Shown in pieces: positions 17,244-26,570 of a DNA stretch of 64,000 nt. This DNA is from Dysosmobacter welbionis (lineage in GTDB: Bacteria > Bacillota > Clostridia > Oscillospirales > Oscillospiraceae): positions 2,170,001 through 2,234,000 of the forward strand of contig NZ_CP034413.3 in the NCBI RefSeq assembly GCF_005121165.3, read 5' to 3'. Both the position numbers and the translations under genes were made by a program. The notes under the pieces are model-generated. The model was not told the origin of the DNA. It saw only the letters and a program-made list of their open reading frames with translations, and ran no database searches. The first letter of the stretch is position 1. The number at the start of each line of letters is the position of its first letter.

Positions 17244-17788
17244 GCCCCGGGACCGCGCAAGCATTGGCACCCGGCATGGTATTCCGGCAGGGGCCTCTTA
17301 AAACCGGCTACGACCGTCTGGCAAACGGTACGCAAAGTGGCTGCTTTGAGAGAGGGGCGACCATACAAAAGCATTTGAACGGCGTGGCGCTCGAAAGAGG
17401 GGAAATTACGGATGTGCCTGCCTTTTATCGGCGTGTTGATTCCGTTTGCAGGAACCGCTTTCCGGCCTGCACCTTACTTTGGCCGGTGTCGGAGCAACGG
17501 CTCCCCGCCTCCGCCAAAAGAGCCGGCAGGTGAAAGGGCCCCACACCCATCTACGATGCTCCGCCACGATGGCGCTGGATGCATGGTGCCGGGCTAACAA
17601 GGAACATGCCCGGAACGAAGGACTTTCCTGCTCTCGACGGCCCTGCAGATTCTGAGCCGTGTTTCAGCCTGCGGCCCGATCTCCAGTTCTGCAGACGACG
17701 GCAGAATCTCCTGGTCCTGCCGGGCTGACGTCTCTTCCAGCTCTGATAAATTCGTCCTCGACTATCTGTCTCTTGCAGTTTGGCCTCT
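17244..17788. other. Noncoding gap
   Basis: No frame has a ribosome site or family resemblance. It separates the promoter of the metal operon from the 3' end of the LacI fusion gene. I see no clear terminator. Confidence 0.4.
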
Positions 17789-19975
17789 TTACCATGGCTG
17801 AAAATAGCGATTGCAGTCCTCTTGGGCCTGCTTCAGCGCTTCTTCTGGGGAACATACCCCCAAAACTGCCTGCTGGACATGGGCCGCCAGAATGGTCTCT
17901 AGTTGCAGCTCGCTGAAGTTCTGGTAGTAAGTGCTGTTGCTGCGGCGCTGCGCTGTGGGAAAGCTCTTTCGCGCAGTGGAGAGCCAGGGGTATTGCTCGC
18001 TGATATCGCGGTTGCTGTATGCGGAACGGCAGGGAGACAGGCCGCCCAGCATCGTGAAGACCGGTGCCACCAAGTCTGCATACAGCCACTCCAAAAACTT
18101 GCAGGCAGCCGCAGGGCAGGTGCAGCTCTGGGCGATCCCGATCACGCCGCCGCCCAAAAGCGGCTTTCCGCCAGGGACGGGGGCAAAGCCCAGCTTACCA
18201 GCAATTCGGGACATCTGAGAGTTCAGAATGTGGGAGGCATAGTTGATAAACACCACAGTCATGGCGGCCGTTCCATCGGCAAAGCCCTCCAGAGCATTCT
18301 TCCAGAAATCATAGATCGTCCGGTCCGAATAAGAATATGTCTCCCGGTAGTTTTCCAACGCACGCAGCGCCTCCGGCGTATCCAGGGTGATCCGGCCCTG
18401 ACTATCCAGGAGACGTCCGTTCTCCGCAAAAAGGCGGGGCATGAATTCGCTGGGGCTTACGACAACATTGCCGATGGCTACCGTTGAACCGTACTGTGTG
18501 GGGGAGGCGGCATTGCAGCCTCTGGTAAAGAAAGACGCGACGCGGTTATAGTCGCGGAAGGTCTTGGGGACAGCAAGCTCTTCCCGGAAGTCCTCATAAT
18601 ACATCCGCTTATATGTGGGGTCGGTGAACAGATCCCGCCGGTAAAACAGCAGTTGGATGCTGGGATCATAGGGAACACAGCAGCGGTTGCCGTGGGCGGT
18701 GGTAAAATGCTGCCCCAGCTCCGGAATGGCTTTAGCCAGCAGCCCGTCCCAATCAAAGGGGATCTGGGCAAGGGGACGGTATACCTCCTCTCCAAGCTCA
18801 TCCAGCCAGGCTACATCCATGCGGATCAAATCATACTGGCTGCGGGCGGGAGACTGGACCACCCGGTAGACATCCCGCAGAGAGGGCAGGACCGTCAGCT
18901 CCAGGTGGATGCCGGCGGTTTTCTCGAGATGCGGCGCCAGCCTGGCCAAAGCGGTGGTCGAGGGGGAGGCCATGGTCAGTATTCGTAAAGTTTGAGAATG
19001 CAGATGGCCCGGCACCATCTGCGCAGTGCGGAATCCGTCATTTTCCATACGGAGCTTTCCGGGCAGGGCTTTTCCCTGCTCCAGGCGGGCCAGCAGCTGT
19101 TTCACAATCCGGTGGGCAAGTTGCTTGTAGTCCAGTTCATAAACTGAGGTCTCCGGATCCGTCACAGCGGCCTTTGTGGCCAGCGTAACAAAACGAGGCA
19201 GCGGCGCCTGACTGGAGTAGGCGCAGGCTGCCCGGACGGCATCCTCTCTGCGGCGATCCGAGCATATCATATAATCATACGCCTGGCCGCCGTCAAAAAA
19301 CGCAAAGGCCCGCAGGCCGATCTGATAATTGCGGCAGTCCAGAAAGTTGACGGCTTCCTTATTCTGGCAGTGCGTACGGACACCCCTGATAAACAGAGCA
19401 GCATCCGGCAGCTCCGCGGCCTCTGTAAAGACGCCGATTCGGGCAGCACCTTGAGAGCAGACATAGTCCGCAATCTCCCGGCCAGCCCGCTCAGGATCAA
19501 AACCTGCGTACATCACATCCGGCTGTTCCGGACCTTCCCGCTGCAAAAAAACCAGCGGCAGGTCCGGAGCTTCGGCCCGGTAGTGGGACAATGCATCCGT
19601 CAGGCAGGTACTGGTAATGATCGCGCTGAAACGGGCGTTCAATGCTTCCGTCAGCAGGGACAGTTCTCTGCTCTCCATAGAACGGGTGGAATAGAGCTGT
19701 ACAGAATATCCTCTCTGTGAAAACTCGCTTTGAAAGACCTCATACATAGCCGCCCAGTGGGTGTACTCGATCCCCGGAAGCATAACCGCGATTGCCCGGT
19801 CCTTTCCCAGCCGCAGACTTTGGGCCTTGGCATTGACCTTATAGCCCAGCTTTTCCGCCGCCTGCCAGACCAAACGAATCTTTTCTACACTGACATTTCC
19901 GCGGCCGTTGATGACATTGGATACGGTTCCGTGGGAGACACCGGCCTCCCTTGCAATATCTTTGATAGTAGGCAT
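17789..19975 (-). CDS. LacI family regulator fused to an extracellular-type solute-binding domain
   Basis: The 728-aa protein begins with a LacI helix-turn-helix (TIKDIAREAGVSHGTVSNVI, residues 3-22) and hinge, followed by a periplasmic-binding-protein-like sensor (about 60-320). From about residue 328 a second module of about 400 residues resembles family 1 ABC solute-binding proteins (LRILTMASPSTTALARLAPHL; later GKLGFAPVPGGKPLLGGGVIGI). There is no signal peptide, so the binding domain works in the cytoplasm. GGAAGGAGG lies seven bases before the ATG. It is divergent from an Fbp-type importer, which it probably controls. It carries two ligand modules in one regulator, about twice the usual LacI length. 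Confidence 0.88.
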   Translation of the reverse strand: MPTIKDIAREAGVSHGTVSNVINGRGNVSVEKIRLVWQAAEKLGYKVNAKAQSLRLGKDRAIAVMLPGIEYTHWAAMYEVFQSEFSQRGYSVQLYSTRSMESRELSLLTEALNARFSAIITSTCLTDALSHYRAEAPDLPLVFLQREGPEQPDVMYAGFDPERAGREIADYVCSQGAARIGVFTEAAELPDAALFIRGVRTHCQNKEAVNFLDCRNYQIGLRAFAFFDGGQAYDYMICSDRRREDAVRAACAYSSQAPLPRFVTLATKAAVTDPETSVYELDYKQLAHRIVKQLLARLEQGKALPGKLRMENDGFRTAQMVPGHLHSQTLRILTMASPSTTALARLAPHLEKTAGIHLELTVLPSLRDVYRVVQSPARSQYDLIRMDVAWLDELGEEVYRPLAQIPFDWDGLLAKAIPELGQHFTTAHGNRCCVPYDPSIQLLFYRRDLFTDPTYKRMYYEDFREELAVPKTFRDYNRVASFFTRGCNAASPTQYGSTVAIGNVVVSPSEFMPRLFAENGRLLDSQGRITLDTPEALRALENYRETYSYSDRTIYDFWKNALEGFADGTAAMTVVFINYASHILNSQMSRIAGKLGFAPVPGGKPLLGGGVIGIAQSCTCPAAACKFLEWLYADLVAPVFTMLGGLSPCRSAYSNRDISEQYPWLSTARKSFPTAQRRSNSTYYQNFSELQLETILAAHVQQAVLGVCSPEEALKQAQEDCNRYFQPW

Positions 19976-20005
19976 CCCGGCGCCTCCTTCCGCTGATCTG
20001 TTTTT

Positions 20006-20034
20006 ATTGTACTATGTGAGTTTGTTCCTGGCAA
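20006..20034 (-). promoter_or_regulatory. Sigma-A promoter of the LacI fusion gene
   Basis: On the minus strand TTGCCA (20034-20029), 17-base spacer, TACAAT (20011-20006). Confidence 0.75.
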
Positions 20035-20106
20035 GAGCACTTCTCGCCAAAACGAAATAGTAAAATTGAACAGAATAAGGACTTATATTCTATATGTTTT
20101 GTAAGA

Positions 20107-20172
20107 AACGTGTAAATAGTACTGAAAAAATCCAAAAAAGAAATTGACACGTTCCAATTTTGGTGGTACGGT
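20107..20172 (+). promoter_or_regulatory. Promoter and possible operator of the Fbp-type importer
   Basis: TTGACA (20144-20149), 17-base spacer and a weak TACGGT (20167-20172). Inverted half-sites AACGTGT (20107-20113) and ACACGTT (20147-20153) flank the region, the second overlapping the -35 box. Binding by the LacI fusion protein is inferred. Confidence 0.5.
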
Positions 20173-20237
20173 AACAATAGAAACTCGCAATTCTCAGCTT
20201 CGATTTTTCAATTTTGGATGAAAAGGAGATGTCATTG

Positions 20238-21308
20238 ATGAAGAAGTTTCTCAGCCTAGCACTTTCTGTTTTGATGCTTCTGTCGCTGCTGGCCGGGTGC
20301 GGCGGTGGTTCCTCCACAGACGACGGCGCCCAGCAGAACGGAGGCAGCGAGACGGCGGAGACCGGTGGAAAACTGGTCGTGTACTCCGCGCTGAACGAGG
20401 ACAACACCATTGCGATGGCGGAGCAGTTTGAAAAGGACACCGGCATTGAGGTCGAGTACATCTCCCTGGGCGGCGGCGACGCTGTGGCCCGCGTCCAGGC
20501 GGAAATGAGCAACCCACAGGCGGATTTCCTGGTGGGCGGCTCCGTGGACCTGTACGGCTCCCTGGCGGAGGCTGGGGCGCTGCTGGAATACGACTCCCCC
20601 AACAACGATGACCTGGATGCGCGCTTCAATGACCCCAATCATCTCTGGCAGGGCTGGTACATGGGCGTTTTGAGCATCATCATCAACGAGGAGCGATTCC
20701 AGGAGGAACTGGCCTCTCAGGGCCTGGCGGAGCCCGCCACCTGGGACGATCTGCTGGATCCGGCCTATGACGATGTATTTGTCTGGGCCAATCCCACTAC
20801 TGCGGGCGGTGCCTACATCGCCACCGCCTGCCAGATTTTCCGCCTGGGTGAAGACGCCGCCTGGGATTACCTGAAGGCGCTGGACCAGAACGTCCACCAC
20901 TATTATCAGGGTGCCGGGGACGTCATCAGCCCCGTGGCAACCGGCGAGTTCATCGCCTCCATCGCCTGGGCCCACGACAGCTTCAAGACCCAGCAGGAGG
21001 GCTACCCCCTCAAGCTCATCATTCCGGAGCAGACCGCCTATGAGATTGGCGGCGCGGCCATCATCAACGGCGGCCCCAACACAGAGAATGCCAAGATCTT
21101 CATGGACTGGCTGCTGACCAAGGAGGCCCAGGAGCTGAACGTGGAGTCCTCCTACCGCTATCCCGTCCGCACAGACGTGGCTGCACCCGAGGGCCTGCCG
21201 GCGCTGGAGGATGTGGATCTGGTGGACTACGACCGGGACCAGGCCACCGCGATGCGGGAGTCCGTCCTGGAAAAGTTTGAGGCGGAAATCATGGCAAACC
21301 GCACCTAA
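20238..21308 (+). CDS. Lipoprotein, Fe3+/phosphonate-type ABC solute-binding protein
   Basis: This 356-aa protein has a signal peptide with lipobox LLAGC (Cys near residue 20) and a Gly/Ser linker, then a two-lobe binding fold of the FbpA/AfuA/FutA class (KLVVYSALNEDNTIAMAEQF; AEMSNPQADFLVGGSVDLYGSL). It should capture the substrate outside the membrane for the permease and ATPase encoded next. ATG 20238 follows AGGAG; an upstream TTG in frame has none. Members of this class bind ferric iron, hexose phosphates, thiamine or aminoethylphosphonate, so the ligand stays open. A strong hairpin separates it from the permease gene, as often seen where the binding protein is made in excess. Confidence 0.88.
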   Translation: MKKFLSLALSVLMLLSLLAGCGGGSSTDDGAQQNGGSETAETGGKLVVYSALNEDNTIAMAEQFEKDTGIEVEYISLGGGDAVARVQAEMSNPQADFLVGGSVDLYGSLAEAGALLEYDSPNNDDLDARFNDPNHLWQGWYMGVLSIIINEERFQEELASQGLAEPATWDDLLDPAYDDVFVWANPTTAGGAYIATACQIFRLGEDAAWDYLKALDQNVHHYYQGAGDVISPVATGEFIASIAWAHDSFKTQQEGYPLKLIIPEQTAYEIGGAAIINGGPNTENAKIFMDWLLTKEAQELNVESSYRYPVRTDVAAPEGLPALEDVDLVDYDRDQATAMRESVLEKFEAEIMANRT

Positions 21309-21320
21309 CCGGTAGCAGGA

Positions 21321-21352
21321 AAGTGCCTGCCTGCAAGAGCAGGCAGGCACTT
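21321..21352 (+). terminator. Intercistronic hairpin, partial terminator
   Basis: A perfect 14-bp stem (AAGTGCCTGCCTGC with its complement) and a 4-base loop are followed by TT. It lies between binding-protein and permease genes and probably reduces downstream expression or protects the upstream mRNA. Confidence 0.7.
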
Positions 21353-21391
21353 TTGCAATTTACAATTACGGAGCTGGAAGGAGGAGTCCCT

Positions 21392-23041
21392 ATGGTCGCG
21401 GGCACGTCCGCACGGGAATCCGTCAAAGAAATGAAGCGGTTGAAAAATGAACCGCTCCTGCTGCTGGTCATCATCGCCATTATCCTGTTTGTGGGAATAT
21501 TTGTGATCTATCCAGTGGTCAAGGTCATCCTGTTCCCCGATGGGGGGACCTATCTGGAGCTGTTCAACCGGCCCCGCTGGCTCACCGCCATCAAAAACAG
21601 CCTGTTCATGACCCTGGTCTCCACCATCTCCTGCACGGCGGTGGCATTTCTGTTCGCCTATGTCATCGCCCGCCTGGATGTGCCCTGCAAAGGGCTGTTC
21701 CGATTTATTACACTGCTTCCCATTGTCTCTCCGCCCTTTATCGTGGCGCTGAGCTATATCCTGCTCTTCGGCGTCCAGGGGATCATCACAAAAGGCCTGC
21801 TGGGACTCCATGTGGATATCTATGGCCGCCTGGGACTGTGGATCGTCCAGACTGTCACCTTCTTCCCCTACGCCTACTCGGTGATCTACGGCGTGATGAA
21901 GGGCATCTCCACCAATCTGGAGTATGCAGCCTACAACATGGGCGCCACCCGGTGGCAGGTGTTCCGGGATGTGTTCTGGCCCCTGTGCCGCCCCGGCGTG
22001 GCCGGCGGCGCCCTCATCGCGGCCATCAACGTCCTGACGGATTTCGGCAACCCCATCATGATCGGCGGCGATCTGGCCCTGCTGCCCACGGAGGCGTATA
22101 TGCAGATCAACGGCTGGTACGACATGAGTACAGCTTCCGTCCTGGCGGTGGCACTGCTGATCCCGGCCGTGGCGCTGTTCCTGGTGAACCGCTTCTGGGT
22201 GGGCAGGCGGTCCTATGTTACCATTACCGGCAAGGAGATTTCGCTAAATCCCTTTCCGGTCCCCAAGTGGGTGAAGTGGACCCTGTTCACGCTGACCATG
22301 CTGATCTCCCTGTTCGTCCTTCTGGTGTACGGCACCCTTTTCTACGGGGCCTTCACCAAGACCTGGGGATATGACTGGTCCTTCACCTGGGAGAACCTGC
22401 AGTACGTGTTCCTGAAAGGGGAACAGATCTGGAACTCCATCAAATACGGCCTCCTGGCGTCTTTAGGCGCCGCGCTGCTGGCCATGGTCCTGGCCTACAT
22501 CGTACAGAAGAAGCAGGTAGGCCTCAACAAGTTTCTGGACTTCCTGGCCATCCTGCCCGGTGCCATTCCCGGTATGTTTCTGGGCATCGGATTTGTGCTG
22601 GCGTTCAACGGCGGCTGGCTGTCCCTGACGGGGACGGGCGCCATCATGGTGCTGGCGCTGCTGTTCTGGAATCTGCCCACCTGTTACAGTGCGGCAACAG
22701 CAGGCCTGCAGCAGATCGGCGCCTCGGTGGAGGACGCGGCCCTGAATCTGGGAGCCAACAGCTTCCGCTCTTTCAAGGATGTCATCATTCCGCTGCTGAA
22801 GGCGCCGTTTCTCTCGGGCTTCGTGCTGTCCTTCCTGCGGTCGGTTACCTGCCTCAGCGTGGTGATCTTCCTCTACGCGCCCTCCACCACCGTGGGCACC
22901 ATCTCTGTGATGGTCCTCGTGCAGAGCGGACAGTGGGGCGAGGCGGCGGCGTTTACTGTGGTGCTCATCACCATCGCGTTTACCGTGCTGCGGCTGGCTC
23001 AGTGGCTCCTGGGCCGCCAGGGCATCAAGCTGGAACTGTAA
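21392..23041 (+). CDS. Fbp-type ABC permease with two fused permease domains
   Basis: The 549-aa protein contains two copies of the binding-protein-dependent permease domain with about twelve helices. The two EAA loops that dock the ATPase are visible: NMGATRWQVFRDVFWPLCRP near residue 188 and NLGANSFRSFKDVIIPLLKA near 455. ATG 21392 follows AAGGAGG by eight bases; the frame extends upstream into the hairpin without a better start. It forms the channel of the importer with the binding protein before it and the ATPase after it. Confidence 0.92.
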   Translation: MVAGTSARESVKEMKRLKNEPLLLLVIIAIILFVGIFVIYPVVKVILFPDGGTYLELFNRPRWLTAIKNSLFMTLVSTISCTAVAFLFAYVIARLDVPCKGLFRFITLLPIVSPPFIVALSYILLFGVQGIITKGLLGLHVDIYGRLGLWIVQTVTFFPYAYSVIYGVMKGISTNLEYAAYNMGATRWQVFRDVFWPLCRPGVAGGALIAAINVLTDFGNPIMIGGDLALLPTEAYMQINGWYDMSTASVLAVALLIPAVALFLVNRFWVGRRSYVTITGKEISLNPFPVPKWVKWTLFTLTMLISLFVLLVYGTLFYGAFTKTWGYDWSFTWENLQYVFLKGEQIWNSIKYGLLASLGAALLAMVLAYIVQKKQVGLNKFLDFLAILPGAIPGMFLGIGFVLAFNGGWLSLTGTGAIMVLALLFWNLPTCYSAATAGLQQIGASVEDAALNLGANSFRSFKDVIIPLLKAPFLSGFVLSFLRSVTCLSVVIFLYAPSTTVGTISVMVLVQSGQWGEAAAFTVVLITIAFTVLRLAQWLLGRQGIKLEL

Positions 23042-23056
23042 AGGGAGGCGGAACGT

Positions 23057-24148
23057 ATGGATGCTTATATTGAATTTCGGAACGTCGTCAAGAAGTTCGA
23101 CGACTTTGTGGCTCTGGACCATGTGTCCTTACAGATCCCAAAGGGGGCGTTCGTGACGCTGCTGGGCCCCTCCGGCTGCGGCAAGACCACCCTGATGCGC
23201 CAGCTGGCGGGGTTTTCCGAGCCGGAGGAGGGCGACGTCCTGGTGGACGGCAAGCGGATGAACGGGTTGCCGCCCTTCAAGCGCAATACGCCGCTGGTGT
23301 TCCAGGAGTATGCGCTGTTTCCCCACATGACGGTGTATGAGAACATCTCCTACGGCCTGAAGCTGAAAAAGGCGCCCAAGGAGGAAAAGGACCGCAAGGT
23401 GGCGGAGATGCTGGAGATGTTCAACCTCCAGGGACTGGATGGGCGGTTCCCGAAGCAGCTCTCCGGCGGCCAGCAGCAGCGGGTGGCCTTTGCCCGGGCG
23501 CTGGTGATGGGGCAGGAGATCCTGCTGCTGGATGAGCCCCTCAGCAACCTGGACGCCAAACTCCGGGTGGAGGTGCGGACGGAGCTGCGGCAGATCCAGC
23601 AGAAGTTCGGGATCACCACCATGTACGTCACCCACGATCAGGACGAAGCCTTGTCCATGTCAGACATCATCGCCGTGATGCGCAGGGGCCGCATCGAGCA
23701 GATCGGCAGCCCCTGGGAAATCTACTTCCGCCCCGCCACCCGCTTTGTGGCGGACTTCGTCGGCACGGTGAACTTCCTGGAGGGTACGGCCCATCGGGAG
23801 GCAGACGGCAGCCTGTCCGTGGACCACAGGGGTATGCGCCTCCGGGTGGACGAGGACACGGACCTTCAGGGCGGCGAGCCGGTGACTCTGGTGGTCCGCC
23901 CGGAGGGTATCAGCCTGATGGGGCTGGAAGAGACTGTCCCGGAGGGCACGGCGCTGCGCGGCACCATTGAAAATTACAGCTTCCTGGGTCGTATGATCCG
24001 CTACTGGGTGCGGGTAGGGGAGGAGGTCTTTGTCATTGATGACGCCAATGTGGACCTCACCGGCGCCCGGACAGGGGATGTGCAGCTTCGTTTGGATACT
24101 CGCAAGCTCCACGTGCTGAAAGGCGGTGGTGCGGATGCTGCTGGTTGA
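23057..24148 (+). CDS. Fbp/PotA-type ABC importer ATPase
   Basis: The 363-aa ATPase has Walker A GPSGCGKTT near residue 37, signature LSGGQQQR near 136, Walker B ILLLDEP near 156 and an H-loop in VTHDQDEA. The last 120 residues form a TOBE-type regulatory domain. GGGAGG lies before the ATG. It completes the importer operon, and its 3' end overlaps the metallo-hydrolase gene by 14 bases. Confidence 0.93.
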   Translation: MDAYIEFRNVVKKFDDFVALDHVSLQIPKGAFVTLLGPSGCGKTTLMRQLAGFSEPEEGDVLVDGKRMNGLPPFKRNTPLVFQEYALFPHMTVYENISYGLKLKKAPKEEKDRKVAEMLEMFNLQGLDGRFPKQLSGGQQQRVAFARALVMGQEILLLDEPLSNLDAKLRVEVRTELRQIQQKFGITTMYVTHDQDEALSMSDIIAVMRRGRIEQIGSPWEIYFRPATRFVADFVGTVNFLEGTAHREADGSLSVDHRGMRLRVDEDTDLQGGEPVTLVVRPEGISLMGLEETVPEGTALRGTIENYSFLGRMIRYWVRVGEEVFVIDDANVDLTGARTGDVQLRLDTRKLHVLKGGGADAAG

Positions 24149-25079
24149 CTTTATCAATGTGGGCTATGGCGACGCGATCCTGCTGCGGGAGACGGAGACA
24201 CCCTTCGCCATGCTGGTGGACTGCGGGGACGCTCGCATCGGGCGCTCCCGACCGGACGGACGGCGGATCACTGCGGCGGACTACCTGCGCCGGGAGGGGA
24301 TCCGGGAGCTGGACCTGCTGGTGCTGACCCACCTCCACCTGGACCACGCCGGCGGACTGACTCATTTGCTGCCGGGGGTCCGGGTGCGGGAATTCTGGAC
24401 CAACTACCTCCCGCCGGAGGAGATGTGGGGGCACACACTCCCGGCAGTGCCGGGAGCTCCAGCCGGCGCCCGGTGTCTGATGACCTCTATGGGGATTTAT
24501 GTAAAAGCCCTGGCTCATCTGCGAAGCCAGAAGACGGAGATCCGGCTGATCCGGACGCCCTGTGATTGCCGGCGGCTGACGGAGACATTGTCTGCCGGTG
24601 TTTTTCTGGAGGATGAAGAACTCCGGCTGCGGCAGGCTTCCATCTGGGACGCCGTCCTTTCTGGCGCGGGCAGCAGCGGGGACCTGGAGGCGCTTGACGG
24701 CTTTATCAACAACACCAGTATCCGCCTGCGGCTATCCTATGCCGGGCAGGAGATTGAGCTGCCGGGGGATGTGTATGCCTCCTGCTGGGAGCGGCACCAG
24801 CTCCCGCCCTGCACCCTCATAAAGCTGCCCCACCATGGGCACGGGGACGCCTTGACATCCCGACTTCTGGAGATGCTGCGGCCACGGTACGCCGTTATCT
24901 CGGTCTCGGATGATCGGACAGATGACTGCCCCAGCAAAAAAATTATTCAGCTTTTGTCGCAGTTTGGCGTTGAATGCTTTTTTACGGATGCAGTACCGTG
25001 TCAGTATGCTCCGGATCAGCCTCATGTTGCCATACGTTTTCGGATTGAAAAGGGAGTTCTTATGGTATCGGACGTGTAA
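24135..25079 (+). CDS. Metallo-beta-lactamase-fold hydrolase, ComEC-like
   Basis: The 314-aa protein has the metal-binding motif THLHLDHAGG (HxHxDH at residues 66-71), an early Asp in VDCGD and a late LPHHGHGDA, as in the soluble hydrolase domain of ComEC-type proteins. There is no signal peptide or membrane helix. ATG 24135 is chosen because AAAGGCGG precedes it; GTG codons at 24126 and 24129 are alternatives. It overlaps the importer ATPase gene, so it is probably a cytoplasmic phosphodiesterase, phosphatase or similar hydrolase acting on the imported compound. This substrate link is inferred from coupling only. Confidence 0.82.
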   Translation: MLLVDFINVGYGDAILLRETETPFAMLVDCGDARIGRSRPDGRRITAADYLRREGIRELDLLVLTHLHLDHAGGLTHLLPGVRVREFWTNYLPPEEMWGHTLPAVPGAPAGARCLMTSMGIYVKALAHLRSQKTEIRLIRTPCDCRRLTETLSAGVFLEDEELRLRQASIWDAVLSGAGSSGDLEALDGFINNTSIRLRLSYAGQEIELPGDVYASCWERHQLPPCTLIKLPHHGHGDALTSRLLEMLRPRYAVISVSDDRTDDCPSKKIIQLLSQFGVECFFTDAVPCQYAPDQPHVAIRFRIEKGVLMVSDV

Positions 25080-25091
25080 AAAGATGTGGGG

Positions 25092-25320
25092 GGAGGGAAC
25101 CGCTCTGAACACTGGACCCCAACGATTTATCAGGATGTGAACGACTCCTGCCTGACGCACGCCGATATTCCCGCCAGGTTGGATTACAATGGGGACTGGC
25201 GCGGAGACAACAAGTGAGAGAATCTCAAAAATTATTCCCGGATTCCTTCTGCATATTGTTCTATATGAGAGACTTTGTTCCACTATTTTATGGAATACGA
25301 CGTTTATTACCCGCGGGGCA
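25092..25320 (+). pseudogene. Gene remnant with internal stops, family unknown
   Basis: One frame reads HWTPTIYQDVNDSCLTHADI then PARLDYNGDWRGDNK, a stop, ENLKNYSRIPSAYCS, a stop, and ETLFHYFMEYDVYYPRG. The even spacing, the Trp/Asp/Tyr-rich composition and reading continuity across the stops show a former coding region. I cannot name the family. It has no start or ribosome site. Confidence 0.5.
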
Positions 25321-25830
25321 TACCGAGGGCATCTTGACAGCATTTCCCGTATCCAAAGCGGTTGTAACCTGGACGGATCAGCCCATCTCCACTGATGGGG
25401 TACAGGTTTCCGCCATCATCGCGTGTCAATGCATGAGCCGGAAGCGGCTTACGTGCAGACTGCAGGGCATTCGGGCAGAAATGCGATTGCGGCTTCGAGA
25501 AAAGGGCAGGCGCTTCGGCGCCTGTCACTTTCCTAAAATTAGGAATGCGCACAAAAAATCAGGATATGTACGTGGAAGGAGTGCCGTTCTGCCCGTCGTG
25601 GCGGGATAGAATGCTGCTTCCGGCCTGACGCCTGCTGTCATACGCTTTCTGCTTTTTTGCGTCACAGTTGGCCGACGCGATGCCGCCCGGAGGAGACTCT
25701 GTGTTCTCGTACCGCGACGTTTTTTGCCTTTTACGGGGCCATGTAAAACAAGCTCAAATTGGTCTGGCAGACCCAACCTGGCTTTATAGCTGTTTGAAAC
25801 AGCATCGGCTCATAGATGGAAATCTCGGGC
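25321..25830. other. Noncoding, eroded DNA
   Basis: No supportable gene is seen. Short unstopped pieces exist without start signals. This probably continues the gene graveyard between the importer operon and the SLH protein. Confidence 0.4.
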
Positions 25831-26160
25831 TTATCTCTGCCGCACCTTGAGCAGTGGGCATTGCCCCTTTTTCTCTGCCTTTTCAAAGTGGACACAGGCT
25901 ACCGCCTGGTATTGCATTCCGCTTCTCTCCCGGCTGATTTCCAAAGAAATCAGCCGGGTTTCCTGCGCCTTCAAAGAATTAGATGGTATCTGGAAGAATT
26001 TTTGCGTGGTTTTGCCGTATTCTGAGCTGCTGTGATAAGCATTTGTTGGCTTCATAGCCGAGACGATGATCTGGTGAATGCTTTGCGCTGTCTTAGGGCT
26101 CAAGCCCTTGAATGGTCTCTTGCTCCGGTTCCAGTCCACCCGGCCCTTTTCCGTGTCGCT
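25831..26160 (-). pseudogene. Possible integrase remnant
   Basis: The minus strand encodes KGLSPKTAQSIHQIIVSAM, resembling the core-binding domain of phage/Tn916 integrases (GLS..TVR.IH.IL..AL). After that the similarity is lost. A 13-bp hairpin (25929-25958, CCCGGCTGATTTC arms) lies within. Identification rests on this short motif. Confidence 0.3.
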
Positions 26161-26291
26161 TATACCTTTTACAGCAACATAACAGATGGCACCGCGGTGT
26201 CATTCTCAAACTGCTGGTTTTAAATACGACAGAAAAAATATTACGTTAAAAAATATGGCGGCTGAGGAGCGGGTTTATCACTCCACAGCCT

Positions 26292-26318
26292 GCATAAGCA
26301 TATAAGCATTACTTATGC
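26292..26318 (+). promoter_or_regulatory. Inverted repeat upstream of the SLH gene
   Basis: GCATAAG (26292-26298) and CTTATGC (26312-26318) with a 13-base AT-rich spacer, about 110 bases before the promoter. A regulator binding site is possible. Confidence 0.35.
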
Positions 26319-26427
26319 GCTATACGTACTGTTTCCAATGGAGAGACGGAGGGGGGCGGCGCGCTTCCCCGGCTTCATCCAGCTAAAAATAATTTGATTC
26401 AAAATAATATTATGTCTTATTTTTTGC

Positions 26428-26456
26428 TTGTTTTCTGCGAAGTCATGAAGTATGAT
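26428..26456 (+). promoter_or_regulatory. Sigma-A promoter of the beta-helix SLH gene
   Basis: TTGTTT (26428-26433), 17-base spacer, TATGAT (26451-26456), about 110 bases before the start codon. Confidence 0.6.
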
Positions 26457-26484
26457 AGGGGTGTAAGAGACCGGCGTCCTCCAA

Positions 26485-26522
26485 AACGGTATATACCGTT
26501 TTTATTTCCGCTTTGCGGAAAT
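26485..26522 (+). promoter_or_regulatory. Structured 5' leader of the SLH mRNA
   Basis: Two perfect structures lie in the leader: the 16-bp palindrome AACGGTATATACCGTT (26485-26500) followed by TTT, and the hairpin ATTTCCGC-TTT-GCGGAAAT (26504-26522). They could stabilise the mRNA or attenuate transcription. Confidence 0.5.
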
Positions 26523-26570
26523 AAGGAGCTTTGTTTTCCGGCGAAAATAACAGAAGAAGGAGCGAGAAAG

